Shown: positions 27,902-38,095, counted from the first letter of the stretch. The stretch is 64,000 nt of DNA from an uncultured Collinsella sp. (GCA_902479065.1 CABSNM010000008.1:1-64000), one strand, 5' to 3'. The notes: generated by a model from the sequence alone, not told the origin. Numbers and translations are program-made.

Positions 27902-29755
27902 ATGCCGCTTTTCTCGCAACATACCGCCCGGTTCTCGCCGGACGTTCCTTTGGAGGGCACCAGCTCTCGCGAGCTGCTCAAGCGGTACCAGCCGCTCGAG
28001 ACACTTGCGACCGGCGGTTTTGGCTCCATCGAGATCTGCCGCGACACGCACCTGCGCCGCCGCGTCGCCATTAAACGCATCCCCCTTATCAACGGTGCCG
28101 GCATGCCCGCTAGCGACATCATGGATGTCCTGCGCGAGGCGCACACTGCCGCCATGCTTCAACATCCCAACATCGTGCAGGTCATCGACTTTACGCACGA
28201 CACAGCCTATGCCTACCTGGTTATGGAATATGTCGATGGCATGTCGCTGGCCGAGTTTTTGCACCGCGCGGACGGCCACTCACTTACCTTTGACGAGGCC
28301 GCAGCCATTGCCGATGCCCTGGGCCAGGCGCTCACCTTCGCCCACAGTAATGGCGTACTCCACCTGGACATTAAGCCCGCCAACGTGCTCATCGACCACT
28401 CGGGCAATGTAAAGCTCACCGACTTTGGCATGGCGCGGCTGTCGTCCGCCGGTGGCTTTGGCGGCTCACGCGGCGGCACCATCGGCTACATGCCGCCCGA
28501 GCAGCTCGATATCGAGACCGGCACGGTCGACGAGCGCGCCGATGTCTTTGCCCTCGCCTGTGTGATCTACGAGGGCCTGTGCGGCAGCGCTCCTTTTATG
28601 GCGGCCACGCCCGCCGACTCGCTCGGCCGCATCATCGGCGGCGCCACCTATCCCAGCGAGCTGATACCACACTTTCCCCCGGGAGCCGAGGCCGCGCTCA
28701 TGAGCGCGCTCTCCCCCATGCCGCAGGACCGCCCCAACAGCATCGAGGCATTTTGCGACCAGCTCCTTGCCGGTCTGGGCAGCGTGCGCGAAGGCCGTCG
28801 CAGCCTGGAGCAAATGGTTGGCGAACTTTCGGATGACGAGCAGGAGCTCGACGATATCGAGCCGTCGCACTACGAGGACGACACCATCGAAGTCGACCCC
28901 GCACTCGGCTGGGCAGGCACGCGCTGGAGCCATGCGCGCGACTACGCCATGCACGCTATCTCGGCGCTAACGTGCGGCGCCTTTAGCTTTTTGCTGATGC
29001 AGACGGCCGGCGTCGCGGCGCTTCCCGGCCTGGTCATTGCGGCTATCGCGATCGGAGCGGCGGCCGGCCTGGCCCCCCAGATTGGCTCGGCCATCTCGGC
29101 TGTGGGCTTTTTGGTGCTCATGGCAAACGCCACCATGCAGGCACAGGGCGTCCTGTCGATGTTGCCCGTCGCGGTGATCTTTGCCGCCGCCATGTCCGGT
29201 TGGTGGATCGCCTGGGGTCGCACCGAGGCTGCCGCGAGCGCCGCACTCACCTGTGCACTCGCGCTTGGCTGTCTGACCGGCAATACCTTCCTGGCAGCTG
29301 GGGTCACCGCCGGCGTCGCGTCATTTTGGCTCGGCCCGGCAAGCGCCGCCGCGGCAACGGGCATGGGCGCACTTTTTGCCCGTCTGGCCACGGTCGCGCT
29401 TTCAGCCGGAGGCGTGCTGGGGCTCGGTAACGTTGCCGCAGCGCTGGGAGACCCACTCCTTTGGGCTGCCTTTGTGCTGGTAGCGGCAACTGCCGCGGCG
29501 TCATCTGCGCTGCTCAACGCCCATGCCAAGCGTGCCGATCAGGGCTCAAACCTTGCCGCAATCGCCGCCATCGCTGTCGCCGGCATCGGCTGCGCAGCGG
29601 CGTCCTGTCTTGCACACCATATGGAAATTGCCAGCCTTGCAGCCGCGGTCGTCGCCAAGGCGGCGGTTGCGGGAACCCTATCCTCTATAATCGTTGGGAT
29701 ATGCCTATATTTGCTCGGATACCAAAGAACCTATACGGAGAGTGATCTTTCGTGA
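27902..29755 (+). CDS. Membrane Ser/Thr kinase with HLD in place of HRD
   Basis: A 617-residue protein. The kinase domain has a GGFGS loop at 38-42, K58 in VAIKRI, E79, catalytic-loop H154-L155-D156 with K158 and N161, and DFG at 174-176. The Arg of HRD is Leu, but the catalytic Asp is kept. After an acidic linker, about eight to ten hydrophobic helices fill residues 345-610. ATG 27902 fits GAGGG at 6 bp. The fhaA start overlaps its stop (GTGA). It occupies the position of pknA-like genes in this cluster, but the many-span tail is unlike PknA. Confidence 0.87.
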   Translation: MPLFSQHTARFSPDVPLEGTSSRELLKRYQPLETLATGGFGSIEICRDTHLRRRVAIKRIPLINGAGMPASDIMDVLREAHTAAMLQHPNIVQVIDFTHDTAYAYLVMEYVDGMSLAEFLHRADGHSLTFDEAAAIADALGQALTFAHSNGVLHLDIKPANVLIDHSGNVKLTDFGMARLSSAGGFGGSRGGTIGYMPPEQLDIETGTVDERADVFALACVIYEGLCGSAPFMAATPADSLGRIIGGATYPSELIPHFPPGAEAALMSALSPMPQDRPNSIEAFCDQLLAGLGSVREGRRSLEQMVGELSDDEQELDDIEPSHYEDDTIEVDPALGWAGTRWSHARDYAMHAISALTCGAFSFLLMQTAGVAALPGLVIAAIAIGAAAGLAPQIGSAISAVGFLVLMANATMQAQGVLSMLPVAVIFAAAMSGWWIAWGRTEAAASAALTCALALGCLTGNTFLAAGVTAGVASFWLGPASAAAATGMGALFARLATVALSAGGVLGLGNVAAALGDPLLWAAFVLVAATAAASSALLNAHAKRADQGSNLAAIAAIAVAGIGCAAASCLAHHMEIASLAAAVVAKAAVAGTLSSIIVGICLYLLGYQRTYTESDLS

Positions 29756-30765
29756 ACTTCCTGAACATCTTCGAGGACCACGTGGCCGGCATCTTCGGTG
29801 CCACCCGTGCCCCGTTCTCCTTTAAGAAGCTTGCCAAGCAGGCCGCTCGCGACATGGAGGATCAGACTCTGGTGATCAATGGCGTCAACACGGCGCCGGC
29901 ACTCTATACCATCCTGATCGCCGCCGACGACGATCCCATGCTCGCCCCGTTCTACCCCGAGCTTTCGCGCGAGGTCCGCGAGTTTGTGAAAGCGCAGGCC
30001 GAAAAGCGCCGCTATGTCTTTGTCGGCGAGCCCCTCGTGCGCTTTATGATCGATCCGCAGCTGCGCGCCGGCAAGTTCTCGGTCTTTGCCGAGAACGTCG
30101 ATGCCCCCACGCTCGGCCGCCTGTACGAAGAAGAGCGCGCCTATCAAAACGGCCTGGGCCAGAACAACTCAGCGGCAAGCCGTGCCGCCAGCGCCCCGCG
30201 CGCCGGCCAGCAGCAGTTTGCTGCCCCGCAGCAGCAGCGCCCCGCCGCCATGCCCCAGCAGCAGCCGACGCCTCGCGCCGCCGCTCCCGACCCGCTTGCC
30301 ATGGCAGACCCCTTCGCGCCCAGCGTCCCCGACCCCGCCGCCGCACCCATCCCGGTGCCGCAGACCGTCTCGCGCGACGCGCTTGCCGGCATGGGCGGAG
30401 CCGCCGCGACCGGTGCCGCCGTGGGCCTAGGCGCCGCAGCCGGCATCGCCTCCAACATGGCAAGCACTCGCGCCCCGCAGCGCCCGCTCGCCCAGCTCGT
30501 CGACGTCGTGAGCGGCGAGAGCCATAGCATCACCTCCGCACAGGTGACCATCGGTCGCGAGCGTTCGGTTTCGGACATCGCCCTGCGCGACCCCAACGTG
30601 TCGCGCCGCCACGCCCAGCTCACCTTTACGGGCTCGGATTGGTCGATCGAGGACCTCAATTCCACCAACGGCACGCTCGTCAACAACCGCCGCATTACGC
30701 GCTGCCCGCTGCGCAACGGCGATCTACTGACGTTTGGCCTGAGCACCTTTGAATTTAGGGGATAG
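29752..30765 (+). CDS. fhaA: FhaA-like protein (DUF3662 plus FHA)
   Basis: A 337-residue cytoplasmic protein. Residues 1-130 match the DUF3662 domain of actinobacterial FhaA (FEDHVAGIFGATRAPFSFKK through GEPLVRFMIDPQL). A Pro/Gln/Ala-rich linker follows, then an FHA domain at about 245-337 with TIGRERSVSDI, VSRRHAQL and IEDLNSTNGTLVNN. FhaA binds phosphothreonine partners in cell-wall synthesis control. The GTG start overlaps the kinase stop. fhaB follows after 6 bp. Confidence 0.93.
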   Translation: MNFLNIFEDHVAGIFGATRAPFSFKKLAKQAARDMEDQTLVINGVNTAPALYTILIAADDDPMLAPFYPELSREVREFVKAQAEKRRYVFVGEPLVRFMIDPQLRAGKFSVFAENVDAPTLGRLYEEERAYQNGLGQNNSAASRAASAPRAGQQQFAAPQQQRPAAMPQQQPTPRAAAPDPLAMADPFAPSVPDPAAAPIPVPQTVSRDALAGMGGAAATGAAVGLGAAAGIASNMASTRAPQRPLAQLVDVVSGESHSITSAQVTIGRERSVSDIALRDPNVSRRHAQLTFTGSDWSIEDLNSTNGTLVNNRRITRCPLRNGDLLTFGLSTFEFRG

Positions 30766-30771
30766 TCGCTT

Positions 30772-31188
30772 ATGAACATCGATATCGTCCTTTTTGCAGG
30801 CCGCATCGTCCTGGTCGCCCTGCTCTATATCTTCTTGTTCGCCGTCATGAAGACCGGCGTGGGACTTGTGCGTGGACAGCGCCGCGACTCGGCTATCTGG
30901 ACGATCGATGTGGACAAGGGTCCGCGCGGTATCCGCGGCATTCACGTAGACATGCTCGGCCCCGTCATCGTCGGTCGCTCGCCATCTTCGGACATCTGCA
31001 TCAACGAACCGTTCGTCTCGGCCTCGCATGCGCGCTTTTCGCTGCAGGGCCCGGCGCTCATCATCGAGGACCTCAACTCGCTTAACGGCACACTCGTCAA
31101 CGGCCGCCAGCTCGTGGAGCCCGCGACGCTGCGTGAGGGCGACGAAGTCCAGATTGGCGACGTGGTCATGAAGGTGAACCGTCGATGA
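30772..31188 (+). CDS. fhaB: FhaB-like membrane-anchored FHA protein
   Basis: A 138-residue protein with one N-terminal helix (LFAGRIVLVALLYIFLFAVM) and a complete FHA domain: VIVGRSPSSDI, VSASHARF, IEDLNSLNGTLVNG. This matches FhaB/FipA of other actinobacteria, which links kinase signals to septal wall synthesis. Its stop overlaps the phosphatase start (ATGA). Confidence 0.93.
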   Translation: MNIDIVLFAGRIVLVALLYIFLFAVMKTGVGLVRGQRRDSAIWTIDVDKGPRGIRGIHVDMLGPVIVGRSPSSDICINEPFVSASHARFSLQGPALIIEDLNSLNGTLVNGRQLVEPATLREGDEVQIGDVVMKVNRR

Positions 31189-32984
31189 TCGACGAGGAGA
31201 ACAAGTCCGCAACTATGACCGAGGCACCGGCTGCCGCCACAGCTGCGCCGGCCCACGCCGCTCCGGCGGGCTCCGCACCCGTGGAACCCGAGGACACCGT
31301 GTTCTCCCTGCCTCTTTCGCATGTAACGCATGATATTTCGGATCTCGCCGATAACGAGGACGAAGAGGATGCCGTAGCGGCGCCCATCGGCGCACATGCT
31401 GCGGAACAGCCCACAGCGCCCGAAGCAACCCCGGCGCCGGCTCACTTTGCAGAGCCCGTCGCCGCGGCAATCAACGAGAGCGCTGCGGTGTTTGCGGCAC
31501 CCGAGCCCGCCGCGCCGGCGTTTCCCATAGCCCCGGCATCCGAGGTTGCGCCCGCGTCTACGCCGGCGCCCGAGCCTATAGACGTCAGCCCGCAAGACGA
31601 CGAGTCGACCGCCCGCGCGCCCGAGGAGCCCGGCTCCCCGGACACCGGCGATTCCGAATCAAACGCCGAGACCGACACCGTCTCTCCCGGTGACACAGCC
31701 GAGATCGACGTTGCCGCCGTTGAGACCAAGCTCAAAGACCCCGGCTCGACCATGAGCTTTGAGCCCCTGACCGAGGAGCGCATCGAGACCGACTCGACCT
31801 ATGATGCCGGCACCACCACGCAACTCATGTGGGGCGCCCGCTCTGACGTTGGCTGCGTACGCCCGCACAATGAGGATTCCTACCTGGTGCAGTCGCCGCT
31901 CTTTTGCGTATGCGACGGCATGGGCGGTCACGCCGCCGGCGAGGTAGCCTCTTCCATTGCCGTCGAGACTATTGCCAAGACGGCCCCGCAGTCCGCCGAC
32001 GCAGCACGCCTGGCCGCAGCCGTCGAGGCAGCCAACGCCGCCGTAATCGAGGCGGCCCTGAACGGCCTGGGCAAGCCCGGCATGGGCTGCACAGCCACTT
32101 GCGCCTATATCGAAAACGACACGCTCGCCATCGCCCACGTGGGTGACTCTCGCGCCTACCTGCTCCACGAGGGCACGCTCATCCGCGTGACCCGCGACCA
32201 CTCCTACGTGGAGGAGCTCGTGGACGCCGGTGAGATTACGGCAGACGAGGCTCGCGTCCACCCCAACCGCTCGGTCATCACCCGTGCGCTGGGCTCGGAC
32301 CCCGCCATGTATGCCGACCACTTCACTCTGCATATCGAGGAAGGCGACCGCCTGATCCTGTGCTCCGACGGCCTTTCGAGCATGATTCCCGATAGCGATA
32401 TCGAGAACATCGCCACGCAGTCCTCAACCGCGCAAATCTGCGTCGACAACCTAGTGGACGCGGCGCTTGCCGCCGGCGGCCACGACAACGTGACCGTAGT
32501 AGTCGTTGACCTGGTTGACGATGGCGTTATGCGCGAGGCGCAACGCGTGCGTCGCCGCAACGTCACCATCGGCGTCGTCTTAGGTCTCGTCTTGGTGCTG
32601 GCGGCTGCCATCTGGGCCTACACGGGTGTCACCGGCTCGTACTACCTGGGTACCTACCAGGGCAATGTCGCCGTCTGGCGCGGCCTGCCCGGCAAGCCGC
32701 TCGGACTCAAGCTCCACTGGCTCGAAAGCGAAACCAGCATCAAGCTGTCCGACCTGCCCGAAGACACGCAAAACCGCCTCAAGGCGGGCATTCCGCAAAC
32801 AAGTGTCGACGATGCGCAGGACACGATATCCAAGTACCGCCACCAGATCGACGAGGAGCAGACCCGCCAGGTGATCGACGCGCAAACGATTCGCGACAAC
32901 ACCAATCAGGGATCGGCCTCCGAATCAGATTCCGAGAAAACCGCCGAACAGTCCGCCGAGGCCGAAGCCTCCGATAAGAATTAG
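31185..32984 (+). CDS. pstP: PP2C-type Ser/Thr phosphatase with long acidic N-terminus
   Basis: A 599-residue protein. The PP2C domain starts near residue 215 (SDVGCVRPHNEDS, FCVCDGMGGHAAGE, HVGDSRAYLL, LCSDGLSSM, HDNVTVVVVD) and holds the metal-binding aspartates. A transmembrane helix follows at about 455-478 and then a small external domain. The first 205 residues are Ala/Pro/Glu-rich and probably disordered, unlike the compact start of mycobacterial PstP. It reverses kinase phosphorylation within this cluster. ATG 31185 overlaps the fhaB stop. Confidence 0.9.
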   Translation: MIDEENKSATMTEAPAAATAAPAHAAPAGSAPVEPEDTVFSLPLSHVTHDISDLADNEDEEDAVAAPIGAHAAEQPTAPEATPAPAHFAEPVAAAINESAAVFAAPEPAAPAFPIAPASEVAPASTPAPEPIDVSPQDDESTARAPEEPGSPDTGDSESNAETDTVSPGDTAEIDVAAVETKLKDPGSTMSFEPLTEERIETDSTYDAGTTTQLMWGARSDVGCVRPHNEDSYLVQSPLFCVCDGMGGHAAGEVASSIAVETIAKTAPQSADAARLAAAVEAANAAVIEAALNGLGKPGMGCTATCAYIENDTLAIAHVGDSRAYLLHEGTLIRVTRDHSYVEELVDAGEITADEARVHPNRSVITRALGSDPAMYADHFTLHIEEGDRLILCSDGLSSMIPDSDIENIATQSSTAQICVDNLVDAALAAGGHDNVTVVVVDLVDDGVMREAQRVRRRNVTIGVVLGLVLVLAAAIWAYTGVTGSYYLGTYQGNVAVWRGLPGKPLGLKLHWLESETSIKLSDLPEDTQNRLKAGIPQTSVDDAQDTISKYRHQIDEEQTRQVIDAQTIRDNTNQGSASESDSEKTAEQSAEAEASDKN

Positions 32985-33000
32985 AAAGGGAGTGCCGCTT

Positions 33001-35871
33001 ATGAGTCGCCGCAACACCGAGCTGCTCTTGCTCATCGCCTCGGCGTTCCCCGTCATCCTGCTGTATGCGATGTACGTCCTCACCGCGGGCGCTGCCATCT
33101 CCTTTGAGACGCTCGCCGTACCGATCGGCCTCTTTGCCGCCTTTGCCGCGGCCCACATTGCCGTGCGCATCTTGGCGCCCGGTGCCGACCCCGCCATCCT
33201 GCCCATCGTATTTATACTTTCGGGCATCGGCATCACGTTCGTGACGCGTCTCGCCCCCGCTCTCGCCATCTCACAGCTCATCATCCTGTTTGTCTCGGTG
33301 GCGCTCATGGTGGGAACGCTTGCACTAGTCAAAAACCTCGACGTGGTCATGCGCTACAAGTACACCTTTGGCATTATCGGCATCATCCTGCTGATGCTGC
33401 CCATCTTTATCGGCACCACGATCTCGGGCTCCAAGCTGTGGATTCGCATCGCGGGCTTTACCATCCAGCCTGGCGAGTTCGCCAAGGTCTTTATCGTCCT
33501 GTTCCTGGCCGGCTACCTAGCCGAGAACCGCGAGCTGCTCTCCATCTCCAACCGCAAGATCCTGGGCTTTAAGATCCCTCGTCTGCGACTGCTGCTGCCG
33601 CTGTTTGCCGTGTGGGGTGTGTGCCTGCTCGTCGTCGTCTTCGAACGCGACCTGGGTTCGGCCGTGCTGTTCTACACCATCTTCTTGCTGATGCTCTACG
33701 TTGCCACGGGGCGCTTTTCGTATGTCGTTATCGGCCTTGCGCTCTTAGCCGTTGGAGCCGTGGGCGCCTACAAGTTCCTGTCGCACGTTCAGGTGCGTTT
33801 CCAGGTTTGGGTCGATCCGTTTAAGGACGCCCAGGGCCAGGGCTACCAGATTGTCCAGTCGCTCTTCTCGCTTGCCGACGGCGGTCTGGTCGGTGTTGGC
33901 ATCGGCAACGGGATGGCCAACAACATCCCCGTCGTCGAGTCCGACTTTATCTTCTCGGCCATCGGCGAGGAGATGGGTCTTTTGGGCGGCGGCGCCGTGC
34001 TCATCCTGTTTATGCTCTTTGCCGTGCGTGGCCTCACCACAGCTGCCCGCGCTAAATCCGACCTCGCCGCCTTTAGCGCCACCGGTCTTACGGCAGCCAT
34101 CAGCTTCCAGGCCTTTTTGATCGTGGGCGGCGTCACCCGCCTGATCCCGCTGACCGGCGTCACTCTGCCCTTTATGAGCCAGGGCGGCTCCTCGCTGCTG
34201 GCGAGCTTTATCATCGTCGCGCTCCTGCTGCGCGCCGGTGACGAGGCTACCGGACGCGAGGCCGAGCTTACCGGCACCGGCACCATGGCCGCCATCACCG
34301 ATGATCAGGTCGCATCTGCCGCCGCCCCGACGGGCACGCGCTTTGCCACCTCGTCTTCCTACGGCAGCGGTAGCCATTCCGTCGGCTCGCGCATGCGTCG
34401 TCGCCTGCTCGACACGCCTGAATCCGGTGTGCTCGGCCGCGTGGCGCTCGCCAACCGTCTAACTCGTGCGGTGCTCGCCTTTACGGCGCTGTTCGCCATC
34501 CTTATCGGCAACCTCACCTATGTCCAGGTCATCAAGGCCAAGGACTATCAGGACATGCCGACCAACAACCACACCATCGCCCGCTCCAAGTACATCCAGC
34601 GCGGTTCCATCATCACGTCCGACGGCGTGACGCTGGCCGAGTCGCTGCAGCAGGAGGACGGCACCTACGTACGCTCCTACCCCAACGGTAACCTGGCAGC
34701 GCACGTGGTTGGCTACGTGAGCCAGCAGTATGGCACCACCGCCATCGAGAGCGCCATGAACGACACGCTCACCGGCTCTAAGGACTACTCCAGCTGGAAC
34801 AACGCCATCGCGTCGCTCGCGGGCCAGACCCAGCCGGGCAACACCGCCAAGCTCACCATCGACTCGCGCATCCAGACGGCTGCTGAGCAGGCGCTCAAGG
34901 GCTTTAAGGGCGCTGTAGTGGTCATCGACCCGCGTACCGGCGCGGTGCTCGCATGTGCCAGCTCGCCCACCTACGACAACACCAACATCGATGCCCTGCT
35001 GCAGACGGGCGGCGGCGAGGACGGCTCCATGTACAATCGCGCCATGGACGCGCTGTACACGCCGGGCTCAACGTTTAAGGTCGTTACGCTTTCCGCGGCA
35101 CTCGAGACCGGTACCGCCAGCCTTACCAGCACCTACCAGGCGCCCGGCTCCATGGACATCGGCAACGCACCGGTCACCAACTATGCCAACGAGAGCTACG
35201 GCACCATCAGCCTGCAGCAGGCCTTTGCCGTGTCCTCCAACGTCGTCTTCGGCCAGGTGGCAAACGAAGTTGGCGCAAACACGCTCGTGCAGTTTGCCAA
35301 CGCCTTTTGCTACGGCCAAAAGCTCGGCCAGGACCTGACCTCCGCGGCCTCCATCATGGCCGATCCGTCGCTCATGACCGAATGGGAGACTGCCTGGGCC
35401 GGCGCCGGCCAGCCTGTCGGCATGGACCACACGCCCGGCCCGCAGACCACCGTCATGCAAAACGCCGTGATTGCCGCCGCCATCGCTAACAGCGGCGTGG
35501 TCATGGACCCGTACTTTGTAGCCCAGGTACTCGCCCCGGACGGAACCGTGGTCAAGACCACGCAGTCCCGCTCGCTTGGTCAGGCCGTCAGCTCCGCCAC
35601 GGCCGACCAGGTCAAGCAGGCCATGCTTGCCGTCGTCCAGTCCGGCACCGGCACCGATGCCCAGATCCCCGGCGTCAAGGTCGCCGGCAAGACCGGCTCG
35701 GCCGAGACCGGCGGCACCAACGTCAACTCGATGTTCGTTGGCTTTGCACCTTACGATTCACCCACGGTCGCCATCTCGGTGGCCTTGGAGGATTACGACA
35801 AGCATGACGTCAAGGCCGCCAAGATTGCCGGTATCGTCCTGACCGCGGCGCTTGCCGCACAGGGAGCGTGA
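33001..35871 (+). CDS. Natural fusion of SEDS glycosyltransferase (RodA/FtsW) and class B penicillin-binding protein
   Basis: A 956-residue polypeptide. Residues 1-420 are a SEDS polymerase with about ten helices (FTIQPGEFAKVFIVLFLAGY, and a C-terminal PFMSQGGSSLLASF). After a cytoplasmic linker and a new helix near 490, a PBP transpeptidase follows with S690 in STFK, an SSN motif and K897-T-G. The two halves are separate adjacent genes (rodA, pbpA) in most actinobacteria. There is no stop or frameshift between them. The fused enzyme would polymerise and crosslink peptidoglycan at the outer membrane face. ATG 33001 has AAAGGGAG. The next gene is pknB. Confidence 0.93.
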   Translation: MSRRNTELLLLIASAFPVILLYAMYVLTAGAAISFETLAVPIGLFAAFAAAHIAVRILAPGADPAILPIVFILSGIGITFVTRLAPALAISQLIILFVSVALMVGTLALVKNLDVVMRYKYTFGIIGIILLMLPIFIGTTISGSKLWIRIAGFTIQPGEFAKVFIVLFLAGYLAENRELLSISNRKILGFKIPRLRLLLPLFAVWGVCLLVVVFERDLGSAVLFYTIFLLMLYVATGRFSYVVIGLALLAVGAVGAYKFLSHVQVRFQVWVDPFKDAQGQGYQIVQSLFSLADGGLVGVGIGNGMANNIPVVESDFIFSAIGEEMGLLGGGAVLILFMLFAVRGLTTAARAKSDLAAFSATGLTAAISFQAFLIVGGVTRLIPLTGVTLPFMSQGGSSLLASFIIVALLLRAGDEATGREAELTGTGTMAAITDDQVASAAAPTGTRFATSSSYGSGSHSVGSRMRRRLLDTPESGVLGRVALANRLTRAVLAFTALFAILIGNLTYVQVIKAKDYQDMPTNNHTIARSKYIQRGSIITSDGVTLAESLQQEDGTYVRSYPNGNLAAHVVGYVSQQYGTTAIESAMNDTLTGSKDYSSWNNAIASLAGQTQPGNTAKLTIDSRIQTAAEQALKGFKGAVVVIDPRTGAVLACASSPTYDNTNIDALLQTGGGEDGSMYNRAMDALYTPGSTFKVVTLSAALETGTASLTSTYQAPGSMDIGNAPVTNYANESYGTISLQQAFAVSSNVVFGQVANEVGANTLVQFANAFCYGQKLGQDLTSAASIMADPSLMTEWETAWAGAGQPVGMDHTPGPQTTVMQNAVIAAAIANSGVVMDPYFVAQVLAPDGTVVKTTQSRSLGQAVSSATADQVKQAMLAVVQSGTGTDAQIPGVKVAGKTGSAETGGTNVNSMFVGFAPYDSPTVAISVALEDYDKHDVKAAKIAGIVLTAALAAQGA

Positions 35872-36003
35872 TGCCCATGATCGAATCGGACACCCGAGGC
35901 GCGCCGCGGCCTAAGGGTTAGCGGCAACGCGTCACACGGCCCCAGCGGCCACATCGTAGGTACTACACACATCGTTGAGCGAATAGTTATGTTAGGAGCA
36001 GGA

Positions 36004-37965
36004 ATGGAACAGAGGGTCCTCGGGGGAAGATACCTCCTCAAGGATAAGGTGGGAACAGGCGGCATGGCGACCGTCTACCGTGCACAGGACCAGGTTCTCG
36101 ACCGCACGGTAGCCGTCAAGATCATGCTGCCGCAGTATGCTGGCGACGCGACCTTCGCCGCACGCTTTAAGCAGGAGGCCCAGGCAGCAGCCGGCCTCTC
36201 CTCCCCCTATATCGTGGGCGTCTACGATTGGGGCAAGGACGGCGACACCTATTACATCGTCATGGAGTACCTGCGCGGCACCGACCTTAAGAGCGGCATC
36301 AAGAGCCACGGCGCCCTCGACCCCAAGAAGGTCGCGCAGATCGGCTCGCAGATCAGCTCCGCGCTTTCGGTCGCCCACAAGCACGAGATCATCCACCGCG
36401 ACATTAAGCCGCAGAACATCATGGTGCTGCCCGACGGCAACATCAAGGTGATGGACTTTGGCATTGCGCGCGCCAAGAACAGCCACCTCACGCAAGACAA
36501 CAACGTGCTGGGAACCGCCCACTACGTCAGCCCCGAGCAGACCCGTGGTCAGGACCTCGGCCCCACCTCGGATATCTACTCGCTGGGCGTCGTGATGTAC
36601 GAGTGCGCCACTGGCCGCGTTCCCTTTGACGGTGACGACGCTATCTCGGTCGCACTCAAGCAGGTCAACGAGCTGCCTATTCCGCCGAGCCAGATCAACT
36701 CCGGTGTCGACGCCGACCTTGAGCGCATCATCCTCAAGTGCATGGAGAAGGACCCGGCAAACCGCTTCCAGACCGCCGACGAGCTGCGTCAGGTGCTCAA
36801 CAGCTACCTGTCGGGCCGTGCCGTAAACATCTCGGAGCCCACGCGCATCATCGGTGCCCCCGGTGAGTTGGGCGCCACCAAGACTCGCGAGCTTTCCGAT
36901 CAGACGCGCGCCATGGTGCGTCCCGTCTCGGGCGTGAGCGGCCAGAATACCGCCCGTAGCTCGGTTTCGGGCTCCACTGGCTCCTACGAGGTCGAAGAGC
37001 CCAAATCCAACAAGAACAAGATCATCGCCGCCGTGGTGGCAGCGGTTGCCGTCATCGGCATCGTGGTGGCCTTTGCCACAGGACTCTTTGGCGGCGAGCA
37101 GGTCACCGTTCCCGATGTACTGGGCAAGGACCAGCAGACTGCCGTCGAGCTGATCAAGGAAGCCGGCCTCGAGGTCGGCACCATCGACCAAAGCTACAAC
37201 GACGATGTCGACGAGGGCAAGGTCGCCGAGCAGACGCCCAACGGCAACACCAAGAAGGCCAAGGGCACTAAGGTGAACCTGGTAATCTCCAAGGGCCCCA
37301 AGCCCTCCGAGAAGGTTGAGGTTCCCCGGCTTGTCGGCCTGACCAAGGACCAGGCAGAAGCCGCGCTGGCAAGCGTTGGCCTGAAGGGCAACGCCTCCGA
37401 GGAGGCCAACGAGGCCGATGAGGGCCAGGTCTTTGAGCAGGGCACCGAAGCCGGTAAGGAAGTCGCGAAGGGCACGACCATCTCGTACAAGGTCTCGAGC
37501 GGCCCGGATACCACGTCCGTCCCCGACCTGACCGACATGACCGAGGCGCAGGCGCGCAACGCCCTCGATATGGCAGGCTTTGGCGTCGACGTGAGCTACC
37601 AGGAAAACGACTCTGTTACCGAGGGCACCGTGATCAGCTGGAACCCCAGCGGTAAGCAGAAGCCCGGCGCCACGATTACCGTCGTCATTGCCAAGAAGTC
37701 CGGCAAGGCCACCGTCCCGGGCAACCTGTACGGCAAGAGCATTTCCGCCGCCGTTACCGCGCTCAACAACGCCGGTTTCTATAACATTGGCTTCTGTGAC
37801 CAGAACGGCAATCCCGTAAGCGGTAACGAGGATGCCACCGTTACGGGCGTCTCCCCCACCGGCAAGCAGTCCACCGACAGCACGATCACGCTAACAGTCG
37901 CACTTTCTGGCTCGGGTTCGGGCTCTGGCTCGGGCACGGGTGACGATTCCGGTACGACCAACTAG
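36004..37965 (+). CDS. pknB: PASTA-domain Ser/Thr kinase PknB
   Basis: A 653-residue transmembrane kinase. The N-terminal kinase domain has GTGGMATVY at 17-25, K39, HRD 131-133 and DFG 151-153. The juxtamembrane linker leads to one helix at about 336-358. Four external PASTA repeats follow (VPDVLGKDQQ, VPRLVGLTKD, VPDLTDMTEA, VPGNLYGKSI), which bind muropeptides or lipid II. The tail is Ser/Gly-rich. ATG 36004 is preferred to ATG 35989 because AGGAG lies 6 bp upstream of it. It is the last gene of the cluster and is followed by a terminator. Confidence 0.95.
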   Translation: MEQRVLGGRYLLKDKVGTGGMATVYRAQDQVLDRTVAVKIMLPQYAGDATFAARFKQEAQAAAGLSSPYIVGVYDWGKDGDTYYIVMEYLRGTDLKSGIKSHGALDPKKVAQIGSQISSALSVAHKHEIIHRDIKPQNIMVLPDGNIKVMDFGIARAKNSHLTQDNNVLGTAHYVSPEQTRGQDLGPTSDIYSLGVVMYECATGRVPFDGDDAISVALKQVNELPIPPSQINSGVDADLERIILKCMEKDPANRFQTADELRQVLNSYLSGRAVNISEPTRIIGAPGELGATKTRELSDQTRAMVRPVSGVSGQNTARSSVSGSTGSYEVEEPKSNKNKIIAAVVAAVAVIGIVVAFATGLFGGEQVTVPDVLGKDQQTAVELIKEAGLEVGTIDQSYNDDVDEGKVAEQTPNGNTKKAKGTKVNLVISKGPKPSEKVEVPRLVGLTKDQAEAALASVGLKGNASEEANEADEGQVFEQGTEAGKEVAKGTTISYKVSSGPDTTSVPDLTDMTEAQARNALDMAGFGVDVSYQENDSVTEGTVISWNPSGKQKPGATITVVIAKKSGKATVPGNLYGKSISAAVTALNNAGFYNIGFCDQNGNPVSGNEDATVTGVSPTGKQSTDSTITLTVALSGSGSGSGSGTGDDSGTTN

Positions 37966-38017
37966 TCGCCACCCCACCGCTCATCACGGCTCTCGCCGCA
38001 AACATATTCGCTCACAG

Positions 38018-38055
38018 GCGCCCGCTTGCTTCCCCAGCAAGCGGGCGCTTTCTTT
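38018..38055 (+). terminator. Terminator of the pknB cluster
   Basis: GCGCCCGCTTGCT (38018-38030) pairs with AGCAAGCGGGCGC (38036-38048), followed by a T-rich run. Confidence 0.9.
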
Positions 38056-38095
38056 ATCTGAAGCATCGAATACTACGGCATGCCTTAAACCAAAA

